Assembly (NCBI GenBank): GCA_964552675.1
Contig: CAZKHJ010000010.1
Coordinates: 1-64,000 of the forward strand
Direction: 5' to 3'
Origin: Sulfurimicrobium sp964552675
Lineage (GTDB): Bacteria; Pseudomonadota; Gammaproteobacteria; Burkholderiales; Sulfuricellaceae
DNA: 64,000 nucleotides
The translations under genes and the position numbers were made by a program. Positions within the stretch are counted from its first letter, which is position 1. Every line of letters starts with the position of its first letter. Of this stretch, positions 1-8,576 are shown in pieces. The notes below the pieces were generated by a model. It was given only the letters and a program-made list of their open reading frames with translations. It ran no database searches and had not been told where the DNA came from.

Positions 1-47
1 AAGACCCGCGTGTGAAGTATGCGGCTTGATACTATTTGCTGGCCGGA

Positions 48-704
48 TCAATAATAAACGCTGCCAGAACTCCACGGCTCATAAAAAGGCGGCACGCGCC
101 CTACCAGCGCTTCGAGCATGATCAGCTCGGCATCAGTATGGTTGAAAACCGGTGCAGGCTGGATCAGCGCACCACGGGAGACGGCATGGACAAAACGCGG
201 CGCATCATGGTGACGGGTCCTGACCGTCTCACGCACATCGGGGTCGGCCAGCGCCTGGATATCGACTTCACCATAGCAGGTGCAGATATAGGAGCGCGCC
301 GGTTCCGCTTCCACATATACGGCAGTGCCACGAATGCCCAGCGTGGCGGTCGGCAGGGCAAAGCGCTTTTCTCCCTTGCCAAACACCGACAGCAGCTTGC
401 CGGACAGCACACGCAAGGTACGGATGCCCGCACCGCTGGCGGCGATTTCCACTTCGCTATTGGCGCGCAGCAGAAAAGCATCGCGCTCCACCACGAATAC
501 CGCCATGCCATCCCACCCGGTAGTCACCACGTCACCGGGATTGACGGTCATTCCTGGCCGAGCCGGCTGACGATTGAGCCGCACCTCTCCTTCCAGCTGG
601 TGAAATCCCGGCGCAACCGGTCGACCGGCACTAGCCAGGGCTTCGCGGGCCAGCAGGGGCGCAACACCCAAACCCAGCAACAGGGCGCGACGTGACGGAT
701 TCAT
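48..704 (-). CDS. FecR-domain exported protein
   Basis: 218-residue protein with a FecR domain over about residues 30-160, including the usual G-D-V-V-T-T-G start and an I-R-G-T-A-V-Y segment. FecR domains sit in the periplasm and often act as sensors or ligand-binding modules. The N-terminus S-R-R-A-L-L-L-G followed by a hydrophobic stretch resembles a twin-arginine signal, so export by Tat is possible. A short C-T-C motif lies inside the domain. The ATG at 704 is chosen because a strong AAGGAGA ribosome site precedes it; the open frame runs much further upstream, but that part is antisense-like sequence inside the methyltransferase gene. It lies 11 bases after the stop of that gene, so the two are probably co-transcribed. 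The ligand is unknown. Confidence 0.8.
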   Translation of the reverse strand: MNPSRRALLLGLGVAPLLAREALASAGRPVAPGFHQLEGEVRLNRQPARPGMTVNPGDVVTTGWDGMAVFVVERDAFLLRANSEVEIAASGAGIRTLRVLSGKLLSVFGKGEKRFALPTATLGIRGTAVYVEAEPARSYICTCYGEVDIQALADPDVRETVRTRHHDAPRFVHAVSRGALIQPAPVFNHTDAELIMLEALVGRVPPFYEPWSSGSVYY

Positions 705-715
705 AGACAGTCTCC

Positions 716-1885
716 TTACAGAACATGGCAACGATCGCCACGAGCAAAGCCCGACAGGGGCCCGGCAACGCCCTTGCCAAACGCAATGACCTTGAACAGC
801 TCTCCCATTTCCGCCGGGCTCACCAGCTTCTGCACCTGGGCAACCAGGGGAAGATAGATTTCGGGTTGCTCGGGAGAAACGCGCCCCAGCAAACCGGTCA
901 GACCGCAGTTGAGCAGGAAATTGGCCTGGCTGGCATAGCCCAGCAACGTCATTCCGGCTTCCGTACCGGCTCGCGCGATGGCACTGAAATCGACATGCGC
1001 GGTAATGTCCTGCAAGCCAGGCAGGAGCAGGGGATTGTCGTGCGCTTGGTGGCGGTAGTGGCACATCAATGTGCCCTGGGCACGCTGGGGGTGGTAATAC
1101 TCGCTGGCGCCAAAGCCATAATCCAGCATCAGCACCGCTCCGCGCTCCAGCATGGCGCCCAGGCTGCGCATGAAACCCTGGGCGGCCAGGCCGATTTCGC
1201 TGCGGTAAACAGCCACGCCGCTCACGAAGCTGGCCGGCGGCAACGCTTGAGCCTGGTGCGATAACTCGCCTTCCGGCAATGCGCGTTCGCCCCAGGCAAA
1301 TTGCCCGTCCTCCAGCACCACGCCATACTCGAACAGCCCTTCCGCCCGCCATGTCAGCAGATGCACCGGCATGGCATCCAGCACCTCGTTGCCCAGCACC
1401 AGACCGGTGAATTTCTGCGGCAGGGCATCGAGCCATTCGAAACGCGCCAGCAGGTGGGGCGCCTCGCATTCGATACGCATCCGCTGGCGCTGGCGCAGAT
1501 CGGCGGACAATTCGAGAATGCAATAGCGTGGCGGCAGTTGTGCCTGCCGCTCCAGTTCCAGCATCAGGTCGAGCGCCAGCTTACCGGAGCCGGCGCCGAT
1601 TTCGAGCACATCCCCGCCGCTCTGCGCCAGCACCTGCATCGCCTGCTGCGCCAGCGCCTGGCCGAACAGGGGGGAGAGTTCCGGTGCGGTGACAAAATCC
1701 CCGCCTGCGCCAAACTTGTCCAGCCCGGCGCTGTAATAGCCCAGACCGGGCGCATACAGGGCAAACTCCATGAAACGGCTAAAGGAAAGCCAGCCGCCGG
1801 CAGCATCAATTTCGCGGGCAATTGCCGCACTCACGGCACGGCTGTGTTCAAGGGCTGAGGGACTCGGTTCCGGTAGTGAAGGCAT
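716..1885 (-). CDS. MidA/NDUFAF7-type SAM-dependent methyltransferase
   Basis: 389-residue class I methyltransferase of the COG1565 (MidA) family. The family hallmark G-D-F-V-T-A-P-E-L-S-P-L-F-G is at residues 62-75 and the SAM-binding E-I-G-A-G-S-G-K-L at 95-103. The mitochondrial member NDUFAF7 dimethylates an arginine of a complex I subunit; the bacterial substrate is not established, so a role in arginine methylation is inference only. It is divergent from the pteridine reductase gene, with 50 bases between the two starts, and is followed closely by the FecR gene on the same strand. Length and motifs look complete. Confidence 0.88.
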   Translation of the reverse strand: MPSLPEPSPSALEHSRAVSAAIAREIDAAGGWLSFSRFMEFALYAPGLGYYSAGLDKFGAGGDFVTAPELSPLFGQALAQQAMQVLAQSGGDVLEIGAGSGKLALDLMLELERQAQLPPRYCILELSADLRQRQRMRIECEAPHLLARFEWLDALPQKFTGLVLGNEVLDAMPVHLLTWRAEGLFEYGVVLEDGQFAWGERALPEGELSHQAQALPPASFVSGVAVYRSEIGLAAQGFMRSLGAMLERGAVLMLDYGFGASEYYHPQRAQGTLMCHYRHQAHDNPLLLPGLQDITAHVDFSAIARAGTEAGMTLLGYASQANFLLNCGLTGLLGRVSPEQPEIYLPLVAQVQKLVSPAEMGELFKVIAFGKGVAGPLSGFARGDRCHVL

Positions 1886-1935
1886 GGCAAGCTGTGTTAA
1901 ATTCCGTGGATTCCCTTGATTATCCGGATTAGTAC

Positions 1936-2676
1936 ATGGAAGGCAAAGTTATCCTGATCACCGGCGGCGCGGTGCGCGTCGGCGCTACCACTGCGCGGCG
2001 CCTGCACGACACGGGGGCGCGCATCATGATCCACTACCGTTCCTCGGCGGCCAGCGCGGAAGCACTTGCGGCCGAACTCAACAAATTGCGCCCGGATTCC
2101 GCCGCCACGGTGCAGGGCGATCTGCTCGATCCGGAGAGCTATCCCCGCATGGTGGCGGAAACGCTACAAAGCTTTGGCCGTCTCGATGTGCTGATCAACA
2201 ACGCCTCCAGCTTCTACCCTACCGCCGTGGGAGAAATCACGGAAAAAGACTGGTTCGATCTGGTGGGCACCAATCTCAAGGCACCCCTGTTTCTCTCCCA
2301 GGCCGCCGCCAATGCGCTGGCTCACAGCCACGGCTGCATCGTCAACATCGCCGACATCCATGCCGAACGCCCGATGAAGAGCTATGTGGTATACAGCATC
2401 GCCAAGGCCGGGCTGGTGGCACTGACCAAATCGCTGGCACACGAACTCGGCCCCAATGTGCGCGTCAACGCCGTGGCACCGGGCCCGATCCTGTGGCCCG
2501 AGGATGACCCCACCTTCGACGATCTGGAGCGGCGCCGCATCATCGCCCACACCCTGCTGAAACGCGAAGGCAGCCCGGACGACATTGCCCGGGCGGTGAC
2601 CTTTCTGGTCAATGATGCGCCTTACATCACCGGCGTGATCCTGCCGGTGGATGGCGGACGGAGCGCCAGCTTATGA
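1936..2676 (+). CDS. Pteridine reductase (short-chain dehydrogenase)
   Basis: 246-residue short-chain dehydrogenase. The nucleotide-binding motif is T-G-G-A-V-R-V-G at residues 9-16, which fits the TGxxxRxG form of pteridine/dihydrofolate reductases (PTR1, FolM) rather than the usual TGxxxGxG. The catalytic residues appear to be D140, Y153 and K157; the 13-residue D-to-Y spacing matches the Asp-Tyr-Lys set of PTR1 instead of the usual Ser-Tyr-Lys. It likely reduces dihydropterin or dihydrofolate with NADPH. The stop overlaps the ttcA start by 4 bases (ATGA), so the two are translationally coupled. Confidence 0.85.
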   Translation: MEGKVILITGGAVRVGATTARRLHDTGARIMIHYRSSAASAEALAAELNKLRPDSAATVQGDLLDPESYPRMVAETLQSFGRLDVLINNASSFYPTAVGEITEKDWFDLVGTNLKAPLFLSQAAANALAHSHGCIVNIADIHAERPMKSYVVYSIAKAGLVALTKSLAHELGPNVRVNAVAPGPILWPEDDPTFDDLERRRIIAHTLLKREGSPDDIARAVTFLVNDAPYITGVILPVDGGRSASL

Positions 2677-3461
2677 ATCGTGAGAAGCCTGGAGCGAGGG
2701 GGGAGGAGCAGGCGGCAAAGCCGCCCAGAACGCTGTTGTCCGCCACTGGCCGCGCCATCGGTGATTTTTCCATGATTCGTGAAGGCGACCGGGTACTGCT
2801 GGGGCTGTCCGGCGGCAAGGATTCGCTGTCACTGTTGCAGGTGCTGTTGCATTTGCAGAAGAAAGCGCCGGTCAAATTCGAACTGGCCGCCTGCACTGTG
2901 GACCCGCAGTCGCCGGATTTTGACCCTTCACCACTGAAAGCCTATCTGGCGGAACAGGGGGTGCGCTATTTCTACGAAAGCCAGCCCATCGTCGAACAGG
3001 CCAAGACCTCGATGCAGGGCGATTCCTTCTGCGCCTTCTGCTCGCGCATGCGACGCGGCATCCTCTACCGCACAGCGCGGGAAAACGGCTACAACGTGCT
3101 GGCGCTGGCACAGCATCTCGATGATGCGGCGGAGACCTTTCTCATGTCCACCTTCTTTGGCGGCAAGCTGCGCACCATGAAGGCACACTATCTCAACGAT
3201 GCCGGCGATATCCGCATCATCCGCCCCTTCATCTATGTGCGCGAGCGCCAGACCGCCGCTTTTGCCAAGTCGGCCGGCCTGCCGGTGATCGCCGAGAACT
3301 GCCCGTCCTGCTTTGCCGTGCCGACGGAGCGCTGGCACATGAAGCAGCTGCTGGCGGAACAGGAAAAGAAGCATGCAAAAATGTTCGCCAGCCTGCTCAC
3401 GGCACTGAAACCGTTGCTGCGCGACGAGCGCGTGACTGTAGGTAATGAAAACCCTCAGTAG
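2673..3461 (+). CDS. ttcA: tRNA 2-thiocytidine(32) synthetase TtcA
   Basis: 262-residue PP-loop ATPase that makes 2-thiocytidine at position 32 of some tRNAs. The PP-loop S-G-G-K-D-S is at residues 46-51. A C-x-x-C pair is at C120/C123, with a further C210-x-x-C213 pair; TtcA proteins use three such cysteines to hold a 4Fe-4S cluster. Length is slightly short compared with Escherichia coli TtcA but the core is complete. It is coupled to the upstream pteridine reductase, and its 3' end overlaps the convergent PagL-like gene by 7 bases. Confidence 0.95.
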   Translation: MNREKPGARGEEQAAKPPRTLLSATGRAIGDFSMIREGDRVLLGLSGGKDSLSLLQVLLHLQKKAPVKFELAACTVDPQSPDFDPSPLKAYLAEQGVRYFYESQPIVEQAKTSMQGDSFCAFCSRMRRGILYRTARENGYNVLALAQHLDDAAETFLMSTFFGGKLRTMKAHYLNDAGDIRIIRPFIYVRERQTAAFAKSAGLPVIAENCPSCFAVPTERWHMKQLLAEQEKKHAKMFASLLTALKPLLRDERVTVGNENPQ

Positions 3462-3997
3462 CTGTAGGTCAGGCGAACCTGATGGAAGTCGATGCCGTTG
3501 TTGGGCATCTTGATGTCGGCGTTGGACAGGTGCTGCCAACGGTAACCCAGGTCGTATCCCCCCTTGGCGCCAAAAGTTGCGCCAAAACCGACATGGTCGC
3601 CAAAGTTGAAATGGCTGCCGAAATTACGGTGGCTGTTGATGCGCGAGGCGGACAGCAAGTGGGCGCCGACCGCGCCTTCGAGATAGAAACCGGATGGGCC
3701 GCCATTGGGTAATATGCGGAAAACCGGCGTGATGCCGATATCCCACAGATCCCTGCTGCCGTCACCGTCACCCTGCCAGCGTCCCAGAGAGGCTTCCCAG
3801 TAGCCGGTGAGATGCCAGGCGCCGCCGGTGAACCATTTTTTGTCCCATTTCCACTGCGTGTGAATCCGCACTTCCTCAGTGGAATCGCTGCCACGCCCGA
3901 TTTCCAGGCCAAAGCCATCGGGCGCATTGCCCGCCATTGCGCCCAGCGAGGGGAAAGCCATGATCAGGAACACCAGGAGCTGACTGGATAATTTCAT
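3455..3997 (-). CDS. pagL: PagL-like lipid A 3-O-deacylase (acyloxyacyl hydrolase)
   Basis: 180-residue outer-membrane beta-barrel protein with a signal peptide (about residues 1-22). PagL removes the 3-O-acyl chain from lipid A in the outer membrane. The C-terminal signature R-W-Q-H-L-S-N-A-D-I is present, with H156 and S158 as candidate catalytic residues. The third member of the triad, Glu 14 residues after His in Pseudomonas PagL, falls on D170 here, a conservative change that may or may not keep activity. The protein ends in an aromatic residue, as expected for an outer-membrane barrel. It sits next to the LpoB-like envelope cluster on the same strand. Confidence 0.8.
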   Translation of the reverse strand: MKLSSQLLVFLIMAFPSLGAMAGNAPDGFGLEIGRGSDSTEEVRIHTQWKWDKKWFTGGAWHLTGYWEASLGRWQGDGDGSRDLWDIGITPVFRILPNGGPSGFYLEGAVGAHLLSASRINSHRNFGSHFNFGDHVGFGATFGAKGGYDLGYRWQHLSNADIKMPNNGIDFHQVRLTYSY

Positions 3998-4027
3998 GAT
4001 GTGATAACCCCGCCGTGTCCCGTCGCA

Positions 4028-4870
4028 TTATTTGTAGATGATGACCTGTTCGCTGCTCTTCTCGATCACCGTGGTGCTGGATGAGCTGCTGCCGCCACGG
4101 TAAGCGCCCCCGGCGGGATTGAACTGGTCTTCCAGCTGGCGCGCGACATCGATGCCCAGGCTCTTGGACACGTCGGACATCACGCGCCCGCGGTTGGGCA
4201 CGATGCGACCGCCACGCGAAGTGGACAGCAACTTGACGTCAGAACCCTCGCCCATGGCGCTGAAAGCAGCCTTGATCTCGTAGGTCTTGGTGTTGATCAG
4301 GTTGAAATCGGCCACCAGTTCCAGGCTGAAAATGTGGGACAGGGTATCGGAACCGATCACCGGCGTGTCTTCGTCGCGAAACTGGATGCTGCTCACCGTG
4401 CCGAACAGCACGTAATCGGCGCCCTTGTAGTAGCCTTTCTTGATGCGGTCGATGATATCGAACAGTTTGTCGGTGTCCTTCTGGGTCACCGGCCGACCCT
4501 GGAACACACGGTAACCGCCGGATTTGAGCATTTCGCCCTTGATGTCGGAAACGAACTTGTGCAGTTCGCCGCGATCAATGTAGGTATAGGTGCCGGAAGC
4601 TTCGTAATAGCTCGATTCCGAACGGGCATTGACCGATCCCCGGCTGCCGGCGGAATAGCTGTAGGGTGTCTCCCGCTCACGTTCACTGTAGTTGCCACGA
4701 TAGGAAGACTTGTCATGTGCGGCGACGACATGGAAATATTCGCGCACCTTCTCCTCATAGCTCAGGTCGGTAACAGCGATTTTCGGCACGGCGGGCTCGC
4801 TCGCTGCCAGCACAGGGGCGCTGAAGCCCAGAACGGCAAGCAGAGTCAAGGCAAAGCTGCGAATAAACAT
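4028..4870 (-). CDS. CsgG/LpoB-fold exported protein
   Basis: 280-residue exported protein with a signal peptide ending near A22-A23 and no lipobox cysteine. The mature start P-K-I-A-V-T-D-L and later A-D-Y-V-L-F-G-T segment fit the CsgG/LpoB curli-assembly-like fold. Between them is a serine/tyrosine/arginine-rich insert at about residues 50-95, and the C-terminus carries a serine run before a hydrophobic end. It is the last gene of a minus-strand cluster with an LpoB lipoprotein, a YcfL protein and a COG3014 lipoprotein, so a role in envelope or peptidoglycan control is likely but unproven. Because it lacks a lipid anchor it is probably periplasmic. Confidence 0.7.
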   Translation of the reverse strand: MFIRSFALTLLAVLGFSAPVLAASEPAVPKIAVTDLSYEEKVREYFHVVAAHDKSSYRGNYSERERETPYSYSAGSRGSVNARSESSYYEASGTYTYIDRGELHKFVSDIKGEMLKSGGYRVFQGRPVTQKDTDKLFDIIDRIKKGYYKGADYVLFGTVSSIQFRDEDTPVIGSDTLSHIFSLELVADFNLINTKTYEIKAAFSAMGEGSDVKLLSTSRGGRIVPNRGRVMSDVSKSLGIDVARQLEDQFNPAGGAYRGGSSSSSTTVIEKSSEQVIIYK

Positions 4871-4951
4871 GGGGAAACTCCTTCAGTCAAACTGCGGGAA
4901 ACCCGGAGCAGACAATCAAATGTCTTAAACCCCGTGTTCCCACAATCAATT

Positions 4952-5566
4952 TCAGCGGGTGGAAGTCTTGCGGATTTCCTTCTCGTCCGCCCACTCGATC
5001 ACACCCGATTCCACGTTCACCAGCATCAGGCTGAATTTGTAGTACACATCCTTGATATCGCTGGTGCGCTTGACGATGGAGGTGATATTGCCCTCGACGC
5101 GGAAGTCTGCGCCCTCCATCTGGCCAATCTTCTTGGACGTGCTCTTCTTGTAGAGGCCGGTCTGGTTCTGGCGGATCAGCTCGTCAGTCTGGTTCTGCAT
5201 CGCATTGGTGTCGACAGCGAAGCGCACCGCACCGCTCTTGAGCAACTGGGCGCGGATTGAGTCGGTGATGGCACGGGTGTCGATATACTCGCTGGTCTTG
5301 TTCTTGACCTCGGCGATGGTCACCAGCGGCGTCTTGCGCGACTGGGTGACCGGTCGCGATTGCAGCAGGGAGCGCGCCATGGTTTCGGCGATGGTTTGCA
5401 GGTCAGTGGAGCCGAATTCGTTGGTAACGGTTTCGACCGCCTTGGAATCACCATACTTCACCGGCCCGGAACTGACTTCCGGCGAGGTGGTGGCACAGCC
5501 GCCAAGGCCCAGCGCCACAGCAGCGGAGAGGGCAAGCAGCAGGAAAGAAGGACGTGACAGGTTCAT
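4952..5566 (-). CDS. lpoB: LpoB-like penicillin-binding protein activator lipoprotein
   Basis: 204-residue lipoprotein with a clear lipobox L-G-G-C at C24. The fold is that of LpoB: T-P-L-V-T-I-A-E-V-K-N-K-T followed by an R-A-I-T-D-S-I-R helix and the M-E-G-A-D-F-R-V-E-G-N-I-T strand. In Escherichia coli, LpoB is an outer-membrane lipoprotein that reaches through peptidoglycan and activates PBP1b. The neighbour YcfL is also next to lpoB in E. coli, which supports the call. Whether this protein activates a local PBP1b is inferred. The next gene upstream ends 9 bases before this start region, consistent with one operon. Confidence 0.82.
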   Translation of the reverse strand: MNLSRPSFLLLALSAAVALGLGGCATTSPEVSSGPVKYGDSKAVETVTNEFGSTDLQTIAETMARSLLQSRPVTQSRKTPLVTIAEVKNKTSEYIDTRAITDSIRAQLLKSGAVRFAVDTNAMQNQTDELIRQNQTGLYKKSTSKKIGQMEGADFRVEGNITSIVKRTSDIKDVYYKFSLMLVNVESGVIEWADEKEIRKTSTR

Positions 5567-5575
5567 GAAAAACTC

Positions 5576-6004
5576 CTATTCGTTGGGCCAGGTTGTATTT
5601 GAAGGGGAACCGCTACTCGTCGTGGTATTGTTGGGGCTTTGCAGCACCAGGCGAAAATCCGTTGCCTGGGGCGTGGGCGCCACCACTGTGATCAGATGTT
5701 TTTGCTTGCCATAGATCACCACCGGCTTCCAGGGCTCCTCGTCCCAGACACTGAAACCGGCATCATCGAGCCACTTGAAGCGGTAGAACAGCCTTTCGTT
5801 GGAAGAGCTGGTATTGGTCACCTCGGCCTGGATATTGATCAGGCCGTTGCGCCGCACCACGCGCAGATCGGTCACCTTGAGATAGGTCATTTCCCCCAGC
5901 TGTTCCAGCTTGCTTGCCAGGGAATCAGCATAAGCCGGTGCCAGCGGCAGCCCCAGAGCCAGCGTCAGCCCCATGAACGCAAATAGTCGGGCCAGCATTT
6001 TCAT
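5576..6004 (-). CDS. ycfL: YcfL family (DUF1425) protein
   Basis: 142-residue exported protein with a signal peptide ending near A26. It resembles YcfL (DUF1425), a small beta-sandwich protein of unknown function encoded beside lpoB in enterobacteria. The motif Y-R-F-K-W-L-D-D-A-G-F and the following W-x-P motif are typical. The E. coli homologue is lipid-anchored, but no lipobox cysteine is seen here. The start overlaps the upstream COG3014 gene stop by 4 bases (ATGA), showing translational coupling. The C-terminus is rich in N, T and S and looks disordered. Confidence 0.75.
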   Translation of the reverse strand: MKMLARLFAFMGLTLALGLPLAPAYADSLASKLEQLGEMTYLKVTDLRVVRRNGLINIQAEVTNTSSSNERLFYRFKWLDDAGFSVWDEEPWKPVVIYGKQKHLITVVAPTPQATDFRLVLQSPNNTTTSSGSPSNTTWPNE

Positions 6005-7515
6005 GGCATCACTCCTGTTGTCGTGGTTTTAGTAGTGGATTTTGCCTTGACGGTTTTTTTCTTCGTCGCGGCCTTGGATTCCTCTCCAGCCGCAACCGAT
6101 GCGGGCGGCGCTTCGACGGCAGTGTTGTTGGCAGCAGCCAGCAGCTGCGGGGGATACTGCGGCAGACTGGCATACAGGCTTCCGCCCATCAGGCGCAAGG
6201 GGATAACGGTATGCCGTCCCATCACATTTGCCTCGACGCTTTTCACGCCAAATGGACCGCTGACGCCAATCGTGTATTTCCCCCATGGCAGAGTGGTCCG
6301 CCCGATCAGGATATGCGAGGGCAAAGTGCGCCAGACGCGCTCGTCGGCGCCTTCCGTCACCACCGCAGCAATGGTCACCAGCAGTCCGGCGATGGCATTA
6401 CGATCGCCCGCCTGCTTTTGCGCCACGCTCTTGGTGATGGCGCGGATGGTGCCGCGCAACACGATGCCGGGCATGTCGTCCTTCAAGGCACGGCGCGCCA
6501 TGGCATCGACGCTGGTAACCGGATACACCGGCAAGGCCTTGCCATTCACGCTCAACTGGGCGGGCAGGAACACCGATTTGTCGGATTTGATCACCGGAAA
6601 GGAAATCGGCACCGCGCCCCAGGTTTTGCCATAAGGCACAGGGATAGGGATGGAGACCGATTCGCGTGCCGGCGCTGAGCCAGCCTCGACCACAAACAGC
6701 ACGTCGCTCTCATTGGCCTTGAGCTTGCGGGAACGGGTTTCCAGCCCATTCAGCCCCTCCTCCAGCCATTTGATGTCGGGGCGCAGTTCAAGCGCCTTGC
6801 GGTAACCCGGGGCGGCCAGGCTGGGTTCGTCCAGAGCCTCATAGACAAAACCCGCGAGATAATGGCTGAACGCGCTCTGGTAGCTGTTCTTGAGCGCAGT
6901 CACCTCGGCATCATTGAGGGTTTCCACCGGGTAGCCCTTGAGGTCGCGCACCTCAGTCTTGACCTTGCGCTGTTTCGCCTCTTCTTCCACATTGGCGAGT
7001 TCCTTGGCGCGCAGTTCGGCGATGATGGCCTCGCGCTCATGGGTTTTCTTGATTTCGGTGCGTGCCGCATCCCAGTCCCACAGCGCCAGATGATCGAGCG
7101 CAAGACGGGTGGAGAGCATCACTTTCTCGTAATCCTGGCCGTCATAGCGCCGCGTCTTGTCGTTGATGATGACACTGCCGATATTGCCGATCAGTTTTTC
7201 CGGGCTGGTCTTGGCCTCCTCTTCCCAGATTTTTACTTTCTCGTCGGCCAGCAGCCAGGCATCCCGGCTTTCCGGGAACTGGTTTTTCAGGCGCAGCAGT
7301 TCCCCTTTTTCGAAGAAGTAGAGCAGATCCTTGTCGTTGCCGGAGTTGTTCTTTTCCAGTTCCAGCAGCGCCTGGTCGACACGGCCGCTGGCGGCCATGC
7401 CCACTGTCTGCTTGAGTTCGGAATCATAGCTGCGCATGGTGCCGGCACAGCCGCTGACCAGCAGTGCTGCGAGCGTAGCCGCAGCAAGCCTGGATGAAAT
7501 ATGGATGTGCATCAC
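6001..7515 (-). CDS. COG3014-type lipoprotein
   Basis: 504-residue lipoprotein; the lipobox L-V-S-G-C gives a modified C23. The N-terminal half is alpha-helical and TPR-like (about residues 30-260), including a charged segment rich in E and K around residues 140-200. The C-terminal half is beta-rich. The last 40 residues are a low-complexity K/T/A tail. COG3014 proteins have no established function but recur beside YcfL and LpoB genes, as here. It is the first gene of the four-gene minus-strand cluster. A second Met two codons in is possible, but the lipobox position supports either. Confidence 0.72.
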   Translation of the reverse strand: MMHIHISSRLAAATLAALLVSGCAGTMRSYDSELKQTVGMAASGRVDQALLELEKNNSGNDKDLLYFFEKGELLRLKNQFPESRDAWLLADEKVKIWEEEAKTSPEKLIGNIGSVIINDKTRRYDGQDYEKVMLSTRLALDHLALWDWDAARTEIKKTHEREAIIAELRAKELANVEEEAKQRKVKTEVRDLKGYPVETLNDAEVTALKNSYQSAFSHYLAGFVYEALDEPSLAAPGYRKALELRPDIKWLEEGLNGLETRSRKLKANESDVLFVVEAGSAPARESVSIPIPVPYGKTWGAVPISFPVIKSDKSVFLPAQLSVNGKALPVYPVTSVDAMARRALKDDMPGIVLRGTIRAITKSVAQKQAGDRNAIAGLLVTIAAVVTEGADERVWRTLPSHILIGRTTLPWGKYTIGVSGPFGVKSVEANVMGRHTVIPLRLMGGSLYASLPQYPPQLLAAANNTAVEAPPASVAAGEESKAATKKKTVKAKSTTKTTTTGVMP

Positions 7516-7626
7516 GCCCCGTCCTTCTTGGTTATTGTGTGCCGGGCGGCATGGTCAAAAGCCCCTGAGGAGAGAAATTCTAGTGGCGCCCTATGCCGCT
7601 GTCAACGCGGGCCTGGGTCATCGTCT

Positions 7627-8541
7627 TCATTCGCTCGCCAGCTGGTCGGCGCTGGTGAAAATCCAGGTGCGGGTGATGCTGAGAATATCGGTATCGCGCC
7701 GGATATCTTCCGGCAGGCGGGCATAAGGCGCAGCCAGCTCGACGATGCGCACTGCCGCCGTATCCAGCACCTTGTGGCCGGAGGAGCGGTTGATCTCGAC
7801 TTTCTCCACGCTGCCGTCGGCACGAATCGACACCGTCAGCTGCAACTGGCCATAGAGCTTCTGCTGCCGGGCCGCCTCGGGATAATTCAGGTTGCCGACC
7901 TTCTCTACCTTCATGCGCCAGTCCTCGACATAACGGGCAAAACGGTATTCCTGGGTACGCGCGCCGATGAACTTGCGCCGTGGCAATTTCTGGTAATTGT
8001 CCCAGTCGCGCGAGATTTGCGCTTCCAGCCGCGCGGCATCAAGGCTGCGCTGCATCAGTTCGGTGGCATTGGGTTTGACCGCCGCTTCACTGTTTTGCGG
8101 CGCACGGGTGGTGTCGGGAGCCTGCTCCGCGCGCTGTCTGGACTTGACCTGGGTCAACAGGCGGCGCGCCTGCTGCTCCAGCTCAACCACGCGCCGCTCC
8201 TGCTGCTCCACCGCAGGAGTGGGGGCAGGGCGATTGAGATTGGGCAGGAAGCTCTTGGCACGGCGCTCGGCCTCGGTATTGCCCCCGCCATCTAGATTGG
8301 CCTGGGCCAGCGCATCCGCTTTGTGCGGCTTGCTGGCGGATTTGCTGTTGACCAGCACCACTTCGAGGTAAGCAGCCGAATTGGGAAGCTTCGAAGGAGG
8401 TGCAATGAAATGGGTGGCGAGTGGAACCGCGTGCAAAATTATTGAGACAACCAGCATTACCCCAATGCGCGAAGGCTCGCTGATTATCGCAAGCAGGGCT
8501 GTCCCACTAGAATAAGAAGGCTTATCCAATAATTTTTTCAT
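7627..8541 (-). CDS. TonB-family energy transducer
   Basis: 304-residue protein with one N-terminal membrane segment (about residues 26-46), a coiled-coil/charged periplasmic linker (about 60-190) and a C-terminal TonB domain with Y-P-E-A-A-R-Q-Q-K-L-Y-G near residue 225, followed by the D-G-S-V-E strand. TonB domains carry energy from ExbB/ExbD to outer-membrane receptors; no exbBD genes are nearby. It is co-directional with the RNB ribonuclease upstream (35-base gap), and its product is likely inserted in the inner membrane with the C-terminus in the periplasm. Confidence 0.85.
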   Translation of the reverse strand: MKKLLDKPSYSSGTALLAIISEPSRIGVMLVVSIILHAVPLATHFIAPPSKLPNSAAYLEVVLVNSKSASKPHKADALAQANLDGGGNTEAERRAKSFLPNLNRPAPTPAVEQQERRVVELEQQARRLLTQVKSRQRAEQAPDTTRAPQNSEAAVKPNATELMQRSLDAARLEAQISRDWDNYQKLPRRKFIGARTQEYRFARYVEDWRMKVEKVGNLNYPEAARQQKLYGQLQLTVSIRADGSVEKVEINRSSGHKVLDTAAVRIVELAAPYARLPEDIRRDTDILSITRTWIFTSADQLASE

Positions 8542-8576
8542 TTAGCGCCAGAAGTTTAAGCGCTTGAGCATGCCTG

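Noticed and set aside
705..1523. Upstream extension of the FecR-protein frame to 491 residues
   Set aside because: It lies in a wrong frame of the methyltransferase gene; a strong ribosome site supports the start at 704.
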